Source of the DNA: Odobenus rosmarus divergens
Taxonomy: Eukaryota > Chordata > Mammalia > Carnivora > Odobenidae
Assembly (NCBI RefSeq): GCF_000321225.1
Contig: NW_004450267.1
Span: 3,828,792 to 3,892,791, forward strand
Direction of reading: 5' to 3'
Length of the DNA: 64,000 nucleotides
The notes under the pieces were generated by a model. That model was not told where the DNA came from, searched no databases, and saw only the letters and a list, made by a program, of their open reading frames with translations. A program made the translations under genes and the position numbers. Numbering within the stretch: position 1 is the first letter of the stretch; every line of letters begins with the position of its first letter. Shown here one piece after another: positions 1-10,045 of this stretch.

Positions 1-206
1 ACTGGAGTCTCCAGTTTTCCAGCGGAAGACAGCAAAAAACCCCACACTCCATTCCCCCTCTGACCCAGCCAGCACCAAACCATTCCCAGCCCCAGCACGA
101 GGCTGCAAATATTCAGAGGCAATTACCCAGAGCCAGTAGGGCACACATTAGTGCAGGGCCGTCATTTGCAGACTTAATTATTAGAGGCTTTATAAACATT
201 TCAGCT

Positions 207-242
207 GGGGGTGGGGTGGGGGGATTGGGAGCGGAAAGGGGG
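207..242 (+). other. G-rich tract, possible G-quadruplex
   Basis: The runs G5-T-G4-T-G6 are followed by GGG and G5 within 36 bases. This satisfies the usual four-run G-quadruplex pattern. The G strand is the template strand for XXYLT1. Confidence 0.6.
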
Positions 243-769
243 AGCACATAACGGGGTTTTCGTTTCTGATGGTGAGTGTGCCAGCCCTACAAACAGGCCA
301 GGCTGGGACTCTGCCGGTAGCCACAGAGGCCTCATTTTTCTCATTGTACATAAAGATCATTACAGACTCTGAAGGTGAGAAAAATTCAATTTCACCTTGG
401 ATCTAAAATCTTTCAGAGATTTCTTTTGAGAAGTCTAGATAATTAAACTGATTTACGTTTCACTGTTAATAAAATCCTAGATGTACAAAAACATAAATTC
501 TGGTGGATACTATTTAAATGGGATCACGTTTCCATTTCTATTACATAAGAAGACTCCAGAGCAGGGCTTGAAGGCACCACTGCTCCGACTGCATTTAATC
601 ACAAGCCTGCGAGCATCCTGGGGACCCTGGCCCTTAGGGATCAGTGAGGGGCCCCCGCTGCAGACCAGCGGCCTCAGGACAGAGGAAAGACGATGAGGAG
701 CCGGTGAGGGTCAGGAACCTGGGATCACAGTGCCGGGGGAGGGGGAGGGAGGTCCTGCAGCACAGCGGC

Positions 770-862
770 TCCCATTCTCAGATGGAGGAACCCAGGCCCC
801 AAGCATAGGGACTAGCATGTAGGACTTTGGACTCTCAGTCCAGTGCTCCTTCCATTGCCTCT
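770..862 (-). repeat. MIR-type SINE relic
   Basis: The order of words (cattctcagatggaggaaccc, then ggactctcagtccagtgctc) matches the reversed MIR/MIR3 layout of ...cagatgaggaaactgag... and ...ccagtgctctttcc.... It is short and diverged. Confidence 0.45.
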
Positions 863-1619
863 AGGTGTTAAATCGAGATCCACCTTGTATAAAGGTGAGG
901 GAATGAGGTGAGGAGGCTGCTCTGAGTTGAAGTGGCAAGTGTTGACCCAAACCCTCGGCTCCTGTTTCCCCTGCAGAGTGCGAGACTCTGCTGTGTGACT
1001 GGGAGACAGGCTGGGAGAGGATGACGTCAGGGCAAACAGCCCACAAGGCCCAGGAGTTATCAGCCCATTCAGAAGCCTCGCAGGAATTTCCTGTTATGTG
1101 ATCTGCGTCTTGCAAATAGTCACAAGCAAGCAAGCTGTCACTCTTCCCCGCTCTTTTAGGGGAAACGCGGGCTCTTGGGTCACTAGCAGCCTGTGCCCCG
1201 CAGCTTTCCAAAGAGGACCTGGCTCTGAGGATGTCCACAGGGAGCTGGCGGGGGGGTCTGCTGGGACAACAAAGAGCGGGCCAGCCCCAGGGATGGTGAA
1301 ATCCCAGCTCTAGGCAGCTCGGTTCTGGGTGAGCTCTGGTACTACCCGGAGGAGGATCAGTCAGCAACATGGAACCCCCTGGACCCAGAACCATGGCTCT
1401 AGTTTTTAACAAACACTCTAGGTGCCTCTGCTCTTCCTTTCCTTTGTTTCCACCATAAGACATACAGTACACACATGAGAGTGCACACAAGTGTGTGCAC
1501 GGCCCCCCAGGGAGAGGGCTAACAACACACTGAGGTACTCCGGGGGCACTCTGCACCCAGGTCATCCTCCCCGCCAGGCCCCCACCCCTCCAGAGGGAAC
1601 ACCAGGCCGGCTTGGGGGA

Positions 1620-1965
1620 TCATCTTTGCCTTGGTTTTCCTTATAATTTTTGCCACATGGTGTGCATCCCTCCAGATTACAGTTAACTTTGCCCAGCAGT
1701 GCATGTGGCTACTACCACTTGCGCATTTTTGGTTTTGTATAGTACTCAGTTGGATGAATACATTTTATTTGTCCCTTCTGCTATCTATGGACATTTAAGT
1801 CATTCTCAGTTTCTGGCTACTGCATACAATGCTGCAGGGAACATTCTTGAACATGTGTCCTGGTTCTCAGGACGCACACTTGACAATGAAGTGCATGGCA
1901 TCACGCAGAATGTGTTCTTCACGGCGATGAGGTTACCCCAACCAGTGCCCCAAAGCTGTGCTGCC
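1620..1965 (-). repeat. old LINE-1 3'-region relic (L1ME-like), antisense
   Basis: Words such as acaatgctgcagggaacattcttg and acatgtgtcctgg resemble the reverse complement of L1ME 3' sequence, where a temporarily mobilised ...aatgctgcaatgaacattcttg... block is typical. It is strongly diverged with no coding potential. Confidence 0.55.
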
Positions 1966-2394
1966 TTCCCCTCCTTACGAGACACTGATAAACCCGTTCT
2001 GCTTAGACAGAGGAGGGGGTCACTGGTGACTCAGAGGCCAAGAAAGCCTAGTTCATCGTCAGACAAGGCAATTCAAGCCATATCCTGATACCTCCTCTGT
2101 AAGGCAAAGCCCAAGATTTTAAAATTCTGAGCTTAACCAGAACCAACCAACCAAAACAGCTCAGCTTTCTACGAGAAAAATGTTACAAACTCCCCCAAAA
2201 CAATGAGGCAGCATCTACAGCTTTGGGGCAGACCCACCTGCCCACACTATTAATTATATGCAATAAGCACAAATGTGTCTCTAAGAGATTTAAGTGCAGA
2301 TTAAGAGATTTAAGAGTGTCTAGCGATAAAGCAGGACAGGGGAAAGAGAGGAGGGACAGAGGGGGTCCTGGACGCCACACCCCCTACGGCTGCC

Positions 2395-2400
2395 CCATAC
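2395..2400 (-). promoter_or_regulatory. XXYLT1: splice donor of the XXYLT1 exon
   Basis: On the minus strand the exon ends CCG and the intron opens gtatgg. The GT is canonical, but +3 to +6 match the donor consensus only moderately, so the donor looks weaker than the acceptor. In known XXYLT1 proteins the Tyr-Arg just before this point is followed by a His-Thr-Phe-Trp segment. That segment is not encoded downstream here, which supports a splice at this position. Confidence 0.8.
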
Positions 2401-2533
2401 CGGTACACTGGCTGCATCTCTCTCGCTATGCCAATGATGGCGTCCGGCAGGAAACTGTCAAACTCCTCAAACAATTCCCGGATGTTGGTCATGTACTTCA
2501 GGTCTAGGTCCAGCTGAATTATCCGCAGGATCT
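2401..2533 (-). CDS. XXYLT1: XXYLT1 internal coding exon carrying the DxD motif
   Basis: Read on the minus strand, this 133-bp exon gives 43 whole codons plus two bases at each end. The peptide contains IIQLDLDLKYMTNIRELFEE and then AIIGIAREMQPVY, which I recognise as xyloside xylosyltransferase 1. XXYLT1 is a family GT8, Mn-dependent, type II membrane enzyme of the endoplasmic reticulum. It adds the terminal alpha-1,3-xylose to the xylosyl-glucose O-glycan on EGF repeats of Notch and similar proteins. The Asp-Leu-Asp triplet at 2510-2502 is the metal- and UDP-xylose-binding DxD motif. The exon enters in phase 1 (the AG completes a codon split by the intron) and leaves in phase 2, with no stop. 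The signal anchor, the N-terminal domain and the C-terminal acceptor-binding part lie on other exons that I did not find here. Identification is from remembered family sequence; the start and end rest on splice consensus. Confidence 0.95.
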
Positions 2534-2561
2534 CTGGAGGAAAAAGAAAGAAAACAATAAG
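2534..2561 (-). promoter_or_regulatory. XXYLT1: splice acceptor and polypyrimidine tract of the XXYLT1 exon
   Basis: On the minus strand the 28 bases before the exon are almost all pyrimidine (ttttctttctttttcctccag) and end in AG at 2535-2534. This is a textbook strong 3' splice site and sets the exon start at 2533. A branch point was not assigned. Confidence 0.85.
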
Positions 2562-3178
2562 ACACAGACACATCCTGGGAGGCTCAGCCACGGACAGAAA
2601 ATGAGTGGAGGGTGCAGAAATAGGTATCAGGTCATTCTTGCAGTCACCAAATGATGCAAAGTTATCGCTGGAAACAAAGGCCCTTCATCCACCAGCAACC
2701 CACTCTGCACCAAAGTCTTCATAAACAACTGCCCCCCCCCGCCCTTCCACTCGCAGGCATGCATTTTTGTTTAGAACGAGGTGACCGTATGCTCTACTTC
2801 AGGCCCACTGTCCTGGCGTAATTTTCAACAGCACACCACTTCATTCTCAAAAGGAACCAGTTTGGACGTCATGTTATGTGGACACCCTACTGAAAATCAA
2901 AGCATACAGGTGTTCTCCGTGGGGCACAGGTGGTAAATGAGCCACAGGAGAGAGGGCTGGAACCTCGCCCTTATTAGTACATTCTCAAACCTCGATGTGT
3001 GGTCGAGTTCGGATGCCGACAAAACAGCTGAAAGACCTTGGACACTGTGAGGTTTTTATTCCACTGTCTGAGAGACAAAATGAGCTATAATTAGACAAAC
3101 CGAGTCTCACAATTACCTGGCACATAAGTGCTGGTTGCTTCCGTTGCCTCCAGATGACTCAGGGCGAGGAGGGAGGAG
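2562..3178. other. intronic stretch without recognisable features
   Basis: Mixed-composition intron between the acceptor and the assembly gap. It has a C10 run near 2732, and nothing else could be assigned. Confidence 0.6.
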
Positions 3179-3298
3179 NNNNNNNNNNNNNNNNNNNNNN
3201 NNNNNNNNNNNNNNNNNNNNNNNNNNNNNNNNNNNNNNNNNNNNNNNNNNNNNNNNNNNNNNNNNNNNNNNNNNNNNNNNNNNNNNNNNNNNNNNNNN
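3179..3298. other. assembly gap of 120 N
   Basis: There are exactly 120 unknown bases between an AG-rich left flank (gggaggag) and a right flank rich in CAG and CCTG. The gap lies in the intron, about 650 bp upstream of the XXYLT1 exon in transcript order. Any frame running through it is meaningless. Confidence 0.99.
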
Positions 3299-3534
3299 CT
3301 CCTATGTGGCAGTGGCAGCAGGGGACCAGACCCAGCTGCCCGGGCCCCTGCCCTGCCCCCCACCAGGACTGACACACAGGTGACTGAAAGCAAGAAGGGA
3401 GGAATTAAGTGCATGACATGGGAGGGGCTGCAGGGGCTCCAAGGAGGGGCTGCTCAGGGGTCAAATGATGCGGGAGAGAAAGTGCTCTGCACTAAGGAGG
3501 AGGCCCAAGGTGGGAAGCGGGACATGCAAGTGCA

Positions 3535-3690
3535 AGTTCCAGTTTTGCTGCTGCTTAACGCTGTGACCCTGGGAAAATGACTTCTCTAAACCTTAGCTGT
3601 CCCATTTGTTAAAGTGGGGGTGATACGATGGGCCCCATGAGCCTGTGATGCCGGGAAGATGAGAGGACAGATGCGAAACACCTTGTATTC
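3535..3690 (+). repeat. MIR relic
   Basis: It follows the MIR order: gctgtgaccctgggaaaatgact, aaccttagctgtcccatttg, aaagtgggggtgatacg, then a gatgagaggacagatg tail. Orientation is plus. Confidence 0.65.
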
Positions 3691-5054
3691 AGGCTGCAGA
3701 GCACTGCAGGAATCTAGGGTTTGGAGAGTAGGGAATTCACCGACACCTGAGGCAGTCAAGGGAGACTTCATGAAGGAGGGAGACGTGGGCTGGGTCTTGA
3801 CATCTGGGCAGGGGTGGACAGCTGAGGCACAGCGACACCCACCGACACCCAACATCAGGCTCTCCCCGGGGCGCGACAGCTGTCTGAGGACAGGCTGTCC
3901 GGGGAAGCCCTCTGAAGACAGGGACCCTATCTTTGGCATCTCGGCATCCACCCACTCATACTGCAGGCCTTGGCCGTCAGTAAACACTCAGGAATGTTTG
4001 TGGAATTCAATAGGCATTCTCTAAATTCGTTTATGAAGAAATCACAGCTTATGATTCCAGAAAAACTGATTCATTTGTTCTTGTTCTCTTTTCCTTTGTG
4101 GCACAGAAAAAGAACATTAGTTGACTTCCGACATGAGTGTTTTGAAAAAAAAAGTTGGTTACACTAGGTGAGAACCCAGCAGCCCAGGCCAGAGGAAAGT
4201 GAGGGGCTTCTCTGGCCCTGCAGGAAGAGGGTGCAGGAAAACGGGCTCACCTAGCCCTGTGGACACGGCTGTCACCTGGCTTCACACTGCCCACCCCCAC
4301 AGGCCAATGAGTAAAACTGCTGCTCGCCCTCCTGCACTAAGAACAGCAATGCCAACCATCCCAACCAAGAAGCCAGGAAAGGTGATGACTCGGGAGTCTG
4401 GGGGTCAGGAAGCCGTTGTGGTGACTTCACTGTCTCCCAGAAAGCTGCCCTCCACCAGGAGTGGAGGGTAGGGACAGGCCACAGGGCAGAGCCTCAGGGT
4501 ACCTGATGCTCTCAGAAGTGGCCCTGGGGAACAGAGAGAAGGAACCCGATGTGACCTTAGAGAAGAACACCATGTCCCAGGAGAGAATGTCTAGGAGTGA
4601 GAGTTATAGCCATCAAGAAGTCACGGTGGGGAGGCCCCACAGCACACCGCCCCCAGCCATTTTTCTTTTCTTTCTGGCCGCCTCCTGTGCCCCAAGCTCC
4701 CACATCCAGGGTCTCAGGTGGCTCCTTCACATAGTAGAGCAGAGTACTAATGAGACAGGGACAGGAGGGCATCATCATCATCCCAAGGAGAGGAGGCACA
4801 TCATCTATCACAGGTTCTGTCGACGAAGGGGATGGAGAGGGACAAAGGCATTTGGCCAAGAGATGGGGAGGCCTCGAGGATGTATGGTGGTACTTCTGTG
4901 GTATTGACAGGGCTACGGAAGAAGGGGAAATGTCATCCTCAGGGGGTATTTCAATGACACCAACGACAGCCACAGGGAAGCACCCTTTCTGTGAGCGGTT
5001 TTTAAGTACCCAACATTGCATAGGCACAAGCTTATTTCTCCTAACCACCCAATA
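3691..5054. other. intronic stretch without recognisable features
   Basis: Mostly GC-rich intron. A 182-codon minus-strand open frame crosses 4557-5105. It has low-complexity composition (runs of His on one strand and Met on the other from catcatcatcatccc near 4770), runs into a MIR, and matches no family I know. I treat it as chance. Confidence 0.55.
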
Positions 5055-5165
5055 GATTGAGTTATTCCTACGTCCCAATGAAGAAACAGGTTTAGAAAAG
5101 TTCAAAACTATAGCCCGAGGTCCTACAACAAATAAGTGCTAGAGCTGGGATCTGAACCTTGGTCA
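5055..5165 (-). repeat. MIR relic
   Basis: It reads as a diverged reverse MIR: caatgaagaaacaggtttagaaaag, then aataagtgctagagctgggatctgaacc, the mark of the tRNA-like end of MIR. Confidence 0.65.
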
Positions 5166-6614
5166 GTTCACGTGAAAGCCCAGCACGCCCTTTCCAGCAG
5201 ACCCCGATTCTCCTCTGATCAGAGAGAAGCTCCTGGGAGGTAGGTCTGGCACCCCTGCCACCGGCACGGGGGCCCACACAAGTGCCAAGGGCCTTGACAG
5301 ACAAAAAGCAGAGCAACAAGCTGGCCAGATGTGGAATTTGAGGGAAGTCCTCTACAGGCAAGCAGTTTCGCTACAGCTAAGGGAACTCCCAGCGGCGGGG
5401 ACGGCAGTCAGTCAGCCGGCCACCTTCCTCGAAAGCCTACCATGTTGTGCCATGTGTACTCCCTGGGCTTTCAAGGTCACATACACCCAACCTACTCTAC
5501 GAGGAACAGCCCGAATGCCTCCTTCCCTGCCCCACCCGGACAGGCCCTGGTCAAGGTCATGGGCACTGACACCTTGTGTACTGGCCTCACCACCTTGGCC
5601 AGAGAGAGTGCTTCTTGAGGGCGGGAATGGGCCGGGAGGGCAGAGCTCAGAGACATCAGTGGTCTCCTGAACAGACCCAGGTCCTTCATTTGGGCAGAGG
5701 CCTGGCCTTGTCTTAAAAGGCCCATCAATAAATCTGAGCACCTTCCCTGCTCTCTAGGAACTGGCTGGGAGTGAACCTGGAAAAGGTCACATGCAGCCCT
5801 AAGACACAGGAATTCGAGATGCTTTTATAGTTTTAAAACTCCTCATTCATAAAGTACCTTATTTTGCTAAAAGGTGCTGATACTTCTTTCAAGAGGGACC
5901 TCACCGAAAGAGGTGAACTGGCTAGGAAGGAACGGACTGCTTCCCACCAACATGAAAGGACTGGCCCAGTTACTACCTTTCAGGCTGAGGCCGGAGGACA
6001 CTCCCTTCTATTCTGAGAGCTGACAGCCCTCCGTGCAACCTGTGGTGTCGGGCGGGCATCTGTCCAGACGGTTATTCTTTATGTAATTATGAAGTAAGAT
6101 GCCAAGTTGCAAATGTCACTGCTGGAAAGAGAAAGATGCTTACCAGGAAGGCTGGAATTGATTACGGTAAGATTCTCTTAAAGGGCCCTGTTCCTCTAGC
6201 CCCTGGTCCCTGCTGTTGTCCTCTCTCTGTGGGAACTACATGGCCGGGGTGGGGGCATTATGCTGAAAGGCTCTTCTGAGGATGAGGTCAGATTGGTACA
6301 TGGCAGTGACAGCCACAGTGATGGCCCACAGGGGATGCTGGTTGGAGGACAGCTGTAATGACAGCACTCAGGACCACTGAGCTTTAAGGAATAAATGAGT
6401 GAGAGAATTGACTCCAAAGCAAAGAGATGAAATCTATAAAGCATGGGGAAGAATGTCTCAGAAAAAGGACTAGGCATCTATAAAACTCAAAACAATGGCC
6501 AGCATCCAGGCTGGCTGAATGTCTACCATGTCAGAATCCCGTGAGAAAATGATTAAAAAAAAAAAAACAAAGAAGACAGAATAATCTAGGATAACAGAGC
6601 TGAAGGAAGAGCCA
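5166..6614. other. intronic stretch without recognisable features
   Basis: No repeat or exon-like signal that I can defend. It includes an A12 run near 6550. Open frames on both strands here are short and compositionally biased. Confidence 0.5.
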
Positions 6615-6740
6615 ATCTATCCATTATACAGATGGGGAAACTGAGGACCAAAGAAGAAGTGGGCCTTGTCAGGGGTCACACTGGTGAGCTAAGTGGCAAA
6701 GCTGATCCCAGAACTCAGGTCTTCTGATTGCCTAGCTAAT
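6615..6740 (-). repeat. MIR relic
   Basis: Sequence cattatacagatggggaaactgagg, then ggtcacactggtgagctaagtgg and cagaactcaggtcttctga is a well-preserved reverse MIR core and end. Confidence 0.8.
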
Positions 6741-9339
6741 GCTCTCATGTCAGTCGGCGCCCCTCTTCCACTACCCACTCCCAATATGGGCCATAAACTC
6801 CTCAAGAGCAGGAAACATTGTGGCCAAAATAATACGGTCCAAAGGGCTGCACACAAGACTTGCCAGGCACCCAATACAACCAGCTCATGGAGGATCTGCA
6901 AATCACACCATGAAAACAAAACCTGAAGATGAACAGCAGTAGTGAAAGAAAGATGAGATCTCCGTGATCCACATACTGGATAGCCAGCTTTTGGGAAGCT
7001 GCTCTCCATATTCTCCCATCAACATCAGGCAGGGATGTTAGAAAACACACAAAACCAACAAATCCTTACATTTCTCCAGGAACACACCTTGAGCTGTACT
7101 ACATTCAAAGGGAGGCAGGAGCCAGACTTTACAGCCAGGAGCCACCCATGGAGACACAAGCTCAGTGCCTGGTGTGAGGATGACAACAACCAGTAGTAAA
7201 ACACTGTCTCCCCTTCAGCCCCCCAACCACCACCCAGCCATCTTCTCTTCTGGCTGGACCTGTTCATTCCTGGAAACATGGTGCTGCAACGTCCAATTAG
7301 CTGGATGAGGGGCCTTCCAACCAGCCCCTCAAGCTCACAAATCTTGCCATGTATGTGTTTAATCACAAAAAACAAGAAGCGAAGTGTGTCATTTTCTCAG
7401 GTAGAAGGAAGCTTGCCCATGTGTTAGGAAGAGTCCTGTGTGGGCATCGGGGTATTTGAGGGATGCTGCTGGGCATCGTCCTCTGATGAGCGCAGTGCTG
7501 GCACTGGCTGGCCAGGCCCCTCGGGAGATGACAGAACACACAGGGGCTCCCAGCAGCGTCACCTCACGGGTCAGCACTCAGAGCTTTAAACACTGCTTCC
7601 CATGCGGGACAGTAGCTTGGCTGAGCCGGGCCGTTTTAGGAAATGGAAGAATTGTTGCATCCTGGGTACAGGAGGTGGTTTGGGGGTGGACTGATAAATG
7701 TCTGACCATAAGACGGGAGCCACTGATGCATGTCAACCCAAAGTGGGAAAAGATGCTAAGGATCTAGGTCTGAGACCTATTTCCTCTTGAACTTCAACTC
7801 CAGGGGGTAAAGTAAAAAAATCTTCATGAGAGGCCACATCTGCTCACCTCACCCTGTCATGCTCTGGTTTCACGCTAACAAAATGGTGACCCTTGTTGAA
7901 AAGGAAACACAAGACTACAAGTGCTGGCTAAAGATGCAGCTTTCAGGACCTAGAGACCCCATTACCATCTATGACTACCCTGGCCCTGGACAGCACTGAG
8001 GAAGTTCCTGACTGTCAAGGTGAGTGTTCTCAGGGTTCAGGAGGCCCAGCCCGGATGCTGCTGCCTGAGGCCCCGAGCACCAGCCTGGCTGGGCCCTGGG
8101 GGCCGTTCCTCTATACCAGTGCATCACAGAAGGCAACATGCACGGCCTCAGAACCAGCTGGGAACTTCCCAAGTCAACATTCCCCTGTGGAAAGGCTCAA
8201 GCTCATCATCAGCCTCCAATTAAACCAGTCACAAGGCATGTCATCTGACCATGGATGGAATTACGATCCAGAGTGAGTAATTAATGATTGCCAAAAACAA
8301 ACAAAAGGGGGAAAGAAGCTTCCTCTCCTCCCCCCTCCTTTCTCCTACCCTAGGAACCATTCCCGGGAGACGCATCTTCACATGCACAAAACAACAAGCA
8401 ACAAAAGAGACCAGGAAATTAGGAAAAGACAGGCATGCTTGGGTAAGCCCTGGGCCTACCATCCTGGACAACAAACGGGCCTTCTCTGAGGAGCAGGTCA
8501 ACCATGCAAGCGCCTTCTTTCCCTCTCTGTCTTGAAAGAGCGTCAGAGCTTCCCAGAGATAAATATTTATAATACATCAAAGCGCTTTCAGCTCAGAACA
8601 CCAGGCCTAGTTTTCCATTAACCAGGACAGCGTTCAGGGAGAAGGGGACACTGTGACAACCTGGGCTCTGTGAGGTGTCATGAGGCTGAGACTCTGGAAG
8701 CAGCTGCTCAGGAAGGAAGCTTGATTTCTCACCGTCTGCCTGGAAATACTGCAGCAATCAGCCTCTGGGACTTCTTCATTGCTGTTGGGCAGGACTTCTG
8801 GCTTGCAGGAGCCAAAGGGCAACCGAAAGGGATGGAGACCTCTTCTAACAGTAGGAGGCCCATGGCCCGGGAGAAGCTGTTTTGAGGCCTGAGGGACAGG
8901 CCCAGTGCTGATGCACCACGCCAGCCACCCTGGACTGGCTTCTCCTGCTGCGGGGTCTCGGGCTGTCATGGTAGACCGGCCTCCACAGTGCACCGACCCC
9001 AGCTGTATCTCTGAGGCCGTCTGCACTTGGAATGGGTTGTGGTGGTTCTCCTATCCAACCGAGAACTTGGGTCGCTTCCCAGCTGGGCTTTTCCCTGTGC
9101 CCCCAAAGCCCCCTCCTCCACTGCCTGCACCATGTAAGGCCCAGCTACAGGAAGCTGGCTAACTATGAGGGAAGCTGCCACCAAGGAACACGGTGGAACA
9201 CGCCAAGGGTCCGAGGCCCTGGGCACCGACTCCTGGGGCTCCTCCAGCCTGGTCAGCCAAACGGTCCCTCCCCAAGAGCAGAGAGAGGGTGTCTGTGTGC
9301 CAGGCCCAAGACGGGGGCTTTCCACTTGCTGACTCGGCT
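6741..9339. other. intronic stretch without recognisable features
   Basis: About 2.6 kb of unremarkable sequence. There is no Can-SINE and no clear ancient repeat. Several 60-130 codon frames on both strands overlap each other and show no family resemblance. Confidence 0.5.
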
Positions 9340-9510
9340 CATGAACTTGCACTACACCTCTGTCGGGTAGGCGTTAGTACCTCCTGTGTTCGGGTGAGAA
9401 ACCCAAGGCTCGGAGAGTTCGGGCAACTTGTCTAAGGCAACCTAGTGAGGAAATGTCAGAGTTGAGATCACAGACTTCCTCACTGGATAGTGTGTTTGAT
9501 CCATCACACA
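9340..9510 (-). repeat. MIR relic
   Basis: Reverse MIR: gggtgagaaacccaaggctcggagag, caacttgtctaaggcaacctagtgagg, gagttgagatcacagacttc. It abuts the 55-bp tandem duplication. Confidence 0.65.
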
Positions 9511-9520
9511 CAGGTTTCGG

Positions 9521-9635
9521 AGAAAAGCCTTCAGACATCCCCGAGTCTTTTAAAGTCCCCCTATCTTTAAACACAAGAAAAGCCTTCAGACATCCCCGAG
9601 TCTTTTAAAGTCCCCCTATCTTTAAACACAAGAAA
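9521..9635 (+). repeat. perfect 55-bp tandem duplication
   Basis: Bases 9521-9575 and 9576-9630 are identical over all 55 positions, starting agaaaagccttcagacatcc and ending ctatctttaaacaca. Five more bases (agaaa) continue the period. Two exact copies imply either a very recent duplication or an assembly or polymorphism effect. Confidence 0.97.
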
Positions 9636-9929
9636 TGCTCTCACATCAAGGGTGAAAACATCAGACAGCTCTAGGCCACCCTGGCATGGTGACTGGGACT
9701 TCTGTGGGCAGAGAAGGGACTCCCACTTCCCACAACCACCCCCCTCAAAACCCCTACCCCCAGTGAGCTGGAAAACTCCTGGGGTTCCCTTTCACTGAGC
9801 GGAGACCAATGGAGAAATTTCAGGAAAAAGGGGTTTCATGCCACAAAAGTTGAACGGAAGTTTTCAATGACCACAGCCGACCTGTATAACATATATTACA
9901 TTCAGGTAAGCATCCAAATACTCCGAGAT

Positions 9930-10045
9930 TGTCATGATTATTTCTGCGTGACAAATGAGGAGATGAGGAAGTATGGTAATCAAGATCACACAGCTGGGAA
10001 GCAGTGGAGCTGGGGCTCACATCGAATATGTGGGGCTCTTAAAGG
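9930..10045 (-). repeat. MIR relic
   Basis: Reverse MIR: gacaaatgaggagatgaggaag, atcaagatcacacagctggg, gtggagctggggctcac. Confidence 0.7.

Larger units (their letters stand above)
1..2400 (-). other. XXYLT1: XXYLT1 intron downstream of the exon (partial)
   Basis: By gene orientation this is the 5' part of the intron that follows the DxD exon. No frame encodes the next XXYLT1 segment (the motif around GFNSGVMLLN), so the next exon lies left of the window. Besides the MIR and LINE relics and the G-rich run listed separately, the stretch from about 240 to 1620 shows nothing I can name. Confidence 0.75.

Noticed and set aside
861..1565. 234-codon minus-strand open frame, the longest in the window
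   Set aside because: It has no recognisable domain or XXYLT1 similarity, overlaps frames on the other strand, and a frame of this length is expected by chance in 64 kb of GC-rich intron.
3091..3414. Open frames running through the N block
   Set aside because: They exist only because unknown bases are translated as X.
4557..5105. 182-codon minus-strand open frame with Pro/Ser-rich sequence
   Set aside because: It contains a low-complexity CAT repeat and part of a MIR relic, and has no family match.
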